Source of the DNA: Hemileia vastatrix
Lineage: Eukaryota > Basidiomycota > Pucciniomycetes > Pucciniales > Zaghouaniaceae
Length of the DNA: 64,000 nucleotides
Assembly: GCA_030280995.1 (NCBI GenBank)
Contig: JASXTE010000005.1
Coordinates: 38,537,203-38,601,202 of the forward strand
Direction of reading: 5' to 3'
The position numbers and the translations under genes are program-made. Positions within the stretch are counted from its first letter, which is position 1, and the number at the start of each line of letters is the position of its first letter. Below, in pieces: positions 61,350-64,000 of this stretch. The notes below the pieces were generated by a model. The model made no database searches and had not been told where the DNA came from. It saw only the letters and a list, made by a program, of their open reading frames with translations.

Positions 61350-62509
61350 TGTGGTAGCCTAAAGTTTAGTACGGCACCTAAATATGTAAATGGAGTTATT
61401 AAGGCGTGCAAGATTGGCGTTATTATTTTTTATAAAAGGGTTTTATTTAATTTATTGGAGTTTAAAATATGAAGAAATTGGTCACGAGCGAATGCCTACA
61501 CAAAAACAATTTATTTTACGGAGAAAACTTATTTTTACGGTCTGAAAAATTTGTAAGTATCAAGTCAAGTCACTCAAGAACCTTGGGAAATTTTCCCAGA
61601 ATTTTTACTATTTTTCTTATATTTTTAAATGAATTTTAAAGTTTTATAGAAATATTTATGTTTTCAAAAATTACTTAACTTTGATGAATTTTCACGGGGT
61701 AATTAGAGCTGCGCAGACTACGAAAATTAGTTTGGTATGTAAAGGGGAAGTAGCACTATTATGTGCAATTTTTCTAGATTTTTTATTATAGTTTTAAGGT
61801 TATAATTGAGTCCGGAAGTCCGGACGGACTCCGTTTCGACTCCGTATGGACTCCGTTTGGACTCCGCTTCGACTCTGTACGGACTCCGCTTCGGCTCCGT
61901 ATGGACTCTGTACGGGCTCCGGATTGACTCTGGAAGAGCTCTGGAGGGGAAAACTTAGGCACGTGACTAGGAATACTTAAGCGCTTCTCAAACTCGAAAT
62001 TGAGAGGGGGGGCACATCATACAGCTTAATCATTAACCACCACGGTCTCATTTTTTATTACTCAACAAATTAAATAAATTTGTAATACCCTTATAACTTT
62101 ATATTTTATATAACATTTTAGAAATACTACTCAACAATTTAAATCACACTTCATACAGGGTATCTTTAGAAAGGTCTTCATCGCTGGGACTTGATTATTG
62201 CTGTCTCATATAAATTTAAATTATTATAAAAACATAAAAGTCAATCTTTTCAGATCTTTCACTGGTACACCTTAATTGTTGTTATCAGTATTTCTTTTAT
62301 CAACAGCCACTTTCTTTAAATCTCAATAAGCGTTAAATATTTTAGAGTTTCATTATTTTTATCAATCAGATCTAAGTAGATTGGTTAGCTTAGTGATTTA
62401 GAACACCCATTTTGTTATTTTTATTGGAAGGACGGGGTTTTCAGCTAAATCCACATATCTCCTCCGGATTCTGCTTACAGCAAGGCGACTGTAAGAGTTT
62501 ACCTTACCA
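61350..62509 (+). repeat. 5' LTR of copy D (1160 bp)
   Basis: TGTGGTAGCC … CTTACCA, the same family as A-C in opposite orientation. The GC-rich ~11-bp array lies at about 61810-61930 with its own unit number and variants. Confidence 0.92.
61431..61440 (+). promoter_or_regulatory. TATA box candidate in D LTR
   Basis: TATAAAAGGG about 80 bp from the LTR start; conserved in the A-C LTRs. Confidence 0.45.
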
Positions 62510-62513
62510 TAGT

Positions 62514-62530
62514 TGGCGCCCAACGTGGGG
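62514..62530 (+). other. Primer binding site of copy D
   Basis: TGGCGCCCAACGTGGGG, four bases after the LTR end. Confidence 0.78.
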
Positions 62531-62697
62531 TTCGATTTCTCTAGCTTTCTTTAAAGACTTACTTGGATCAAGAACGTTCTTAGCCTGCAAGAGGCTTATT
62601 TTCTGGAACTCTAATTGGATTTTTGTTATTGGCCTGCAAGAGGCTTGTTATTTTATCGATTGTTAACGCTTTTCATTACTTATTGGGATGTCTTCTT

Positions 62698-64000
62698 CTG
62701 CTGTTGCTTCTGGATCTTCTAACCCTCTTACTCCCTCAGTTAGAATTGTTTCTTGGGATGGCCCAAAGTTTGATGGGGAGGAGGTTAAATGGTTCATTAG
62801 CAGGTATGAAGCTGCTGCTGCTGTTGATGGTGCTTCCCATGTGGATATGGTGAAGCAAGTTAGATTTTTTATTGCCGATAGGGAGGTGGAAAAAGAGGTT
62901 ATTGCTATGCAGGCATTCAAGGACAAGGATTGGGTTAAGCTTTCTAAAGCTATGGTTGATAGATGGGGTGTTAGGTTTACTATGATGGACCTCAATAAAA
63001 TTGTTGGAGACTGGCAAGCAAAAGGTGGAGTTTCTTCTATGGCTGACTTCAAAAAGCTCTGTGTTCAGTTTGATGAAGTGGTGGAATATCTCATACTGGT
63101 GGACGAGTTAGTGCATGAGAACCAAGCAAAAGATTTGTTTTGGTCAGCATGCAGCAGGGATATTCTTATGGATGTCTTGAAGGATCTTTCAAGAAAAGAT
63201 TTGATGAAGGAACTGCCTAATGGTGAGCAGAAACTGCCGGCTCTGGAGGTTATCAAGGACAACATTCAGGCCCATCTCAAGTTATTGGCGTTGGACAAAT
63301 ATCAAGAGTCATGCACTCAATATGTTAGCAAGGTTAGCAAAGTTTTGGCCGAAAATAACGATATTATGGTCAAAGCCCAGGAGGCCAAGAAGGCTCAAAT
63401 GGGATTACCTGCTGCTAAAGTTGAGGGTAATGTGGATAATAAGATGGTCGATCACTTGGCCAATTTAACGAAACAATTAAAAATATTTGTTCAAGAGACC
63501 CAGAAGGCCAACAAGGCCCCAATCGCTTCTTCGTCGACGTCGACTTCTTATCAGTCTAGAGGTTATGAACGTCGAAATTATAATGACAATAACAACGGTA
63601 ACCGCTTCCCAGGCAATGGGAGAAATGGTGGGAATGGTGGTAATGGATATAGAGGTGGCTATGATGAGCCAAAGGTGTGCTCCTATTGTAATAGGAGAGG
63701 GCACAGAGCAACAGTTTGTTTTGCTCTTGATAAGGATATGGATGCTGGGCGAGTTTTATTCGATGGTAAAGTTTATAAATTTCCTGATGGTTCGTTCATC
63801 AAGCCCAGTGATGGACAGTCTCCTTCTGATTTGGTCAGAAGAAGTTTAACGGCTGAAAGGAGAGCCAGATTTGAAGAGGTGACGGATGAAGATGTTAATG
63901 CCAAGGGTGGCAAAAATGGTAATGGTAATGGTGGAAAAGCTGACAAAGGTAAAGAGAAAGAGGTCAGTAAAGCCACATTTTCTACTTCTTTTGGTGGTTT
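62698..64000 (+). CDS. gag-protease of copy D, cut by window edge
   Basis: From ATG 62698 the frame is open for 434 codons to the window end. It is nearly identical to the gag of A and B (start MSSSAVASGSSNP; CCHC knuckle CSYCNRRGHRATVC at about 63679-63720). Small differences include ILMD for IRMD and a Lys for Glu in SKVSKV. The protease and pol lie beyond the window. It looks intact so far. Confidence 0.9.

Noticed and set aside
61350..62509. Possibility that the D LTR is the 3' LTR of G
   Set aside because: It is followed by a primer site and an open gag and matches the A-C family; no polypurine tract precedes it.

Overview
The window reads as a transposon-only block from a fungal genome, most likely a basidiomycete and probably a rust (Pucciniales). 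This is inferred from the protein flavour of the Ty3/gypsy and Ty1/copia polyproteins, the low GC content and very short introns (50-69 nt, GTAAGN donors, CTGAT branch sites). I see no clear single-copy host gene, no tRNA or rRNA gene and no CRISPR array. Letters A-L below are my labels for individual elements.

Layout. 1-5351: right-hand part of Ty3/gypsy copy A (minus strand). 5352-5467: short gag scrap. 5468-17218: near-complete sister copy B (minus strand: 5' LTR, gag-protease, pol, long 3' region, truncated 3' LTR). A and B are one ~11.87 kb tandem duplication. B sits in the gag of an older relative C (17219-19150), C sits in the protease region of a chromodomain-type gypsy E (19151-21682), and E sits in a very AT-rich decayed gypsy L (21683-25737): four nested levels. 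25738-25939 is a fold-back element. 27116-32562 is a young, intact Ty1/copia element J (identical LTRs, TSD TCCCT) inside an old integrase relic K. 32893-41548 is a decayed gypsy I carrying a small TIR transposon. 41549-44397 plus 52639 to about 53025 is gypsy H, split by a full-length chromodomain gypsy F (44398-52638, TSD GGAGG). 53026-61349 is a decayed pol-bearing element G with an unusually long 3' region. 61350-64000 is the start of copy D (plus strand), same family as A, B and C, with an open gag.

What looks new. (1) The 3' regions of B, I and G share an ordered set of small RNA-like folds on the element sense strand: more than fifty copies of a mini-hairpin (4-bp stem, 6-nt loop, then a near-invariant WTAAACTGG tail) whose stem changes in a compensatory way (CCTC/GAGG, AGTC/GACT, GGTC/GACC); a 10-bp hairpin GGGGTAAYTG/CARTTACCCC in six copies, also with paired changes; a longer hairpin GATCACTGG/CCAGTGATC; and a CCACATC/GATGTGG hairpin. 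The mini-hairpin also lies inside pol coding sequence, where it encodes LQQE(D/V)KL-type repeats. (2) Genes antisense to the element lie between pol and the 3' end of G (two) and F (one). They have short introns and cysteine patterns like fungal Zn2Cys6 clusters; one (60030-60790) appears intact although the pol around it is riddled with stops.

How parts work together: A/B/D-type elements encode Gag-protease and Pol in overlapping frames with a candidate -1 slippery heptamer. J encodes a single Gag-Pol ORF and seems primed by the initiator-Met tRNA anticodon arm. All other coding regions are relics.
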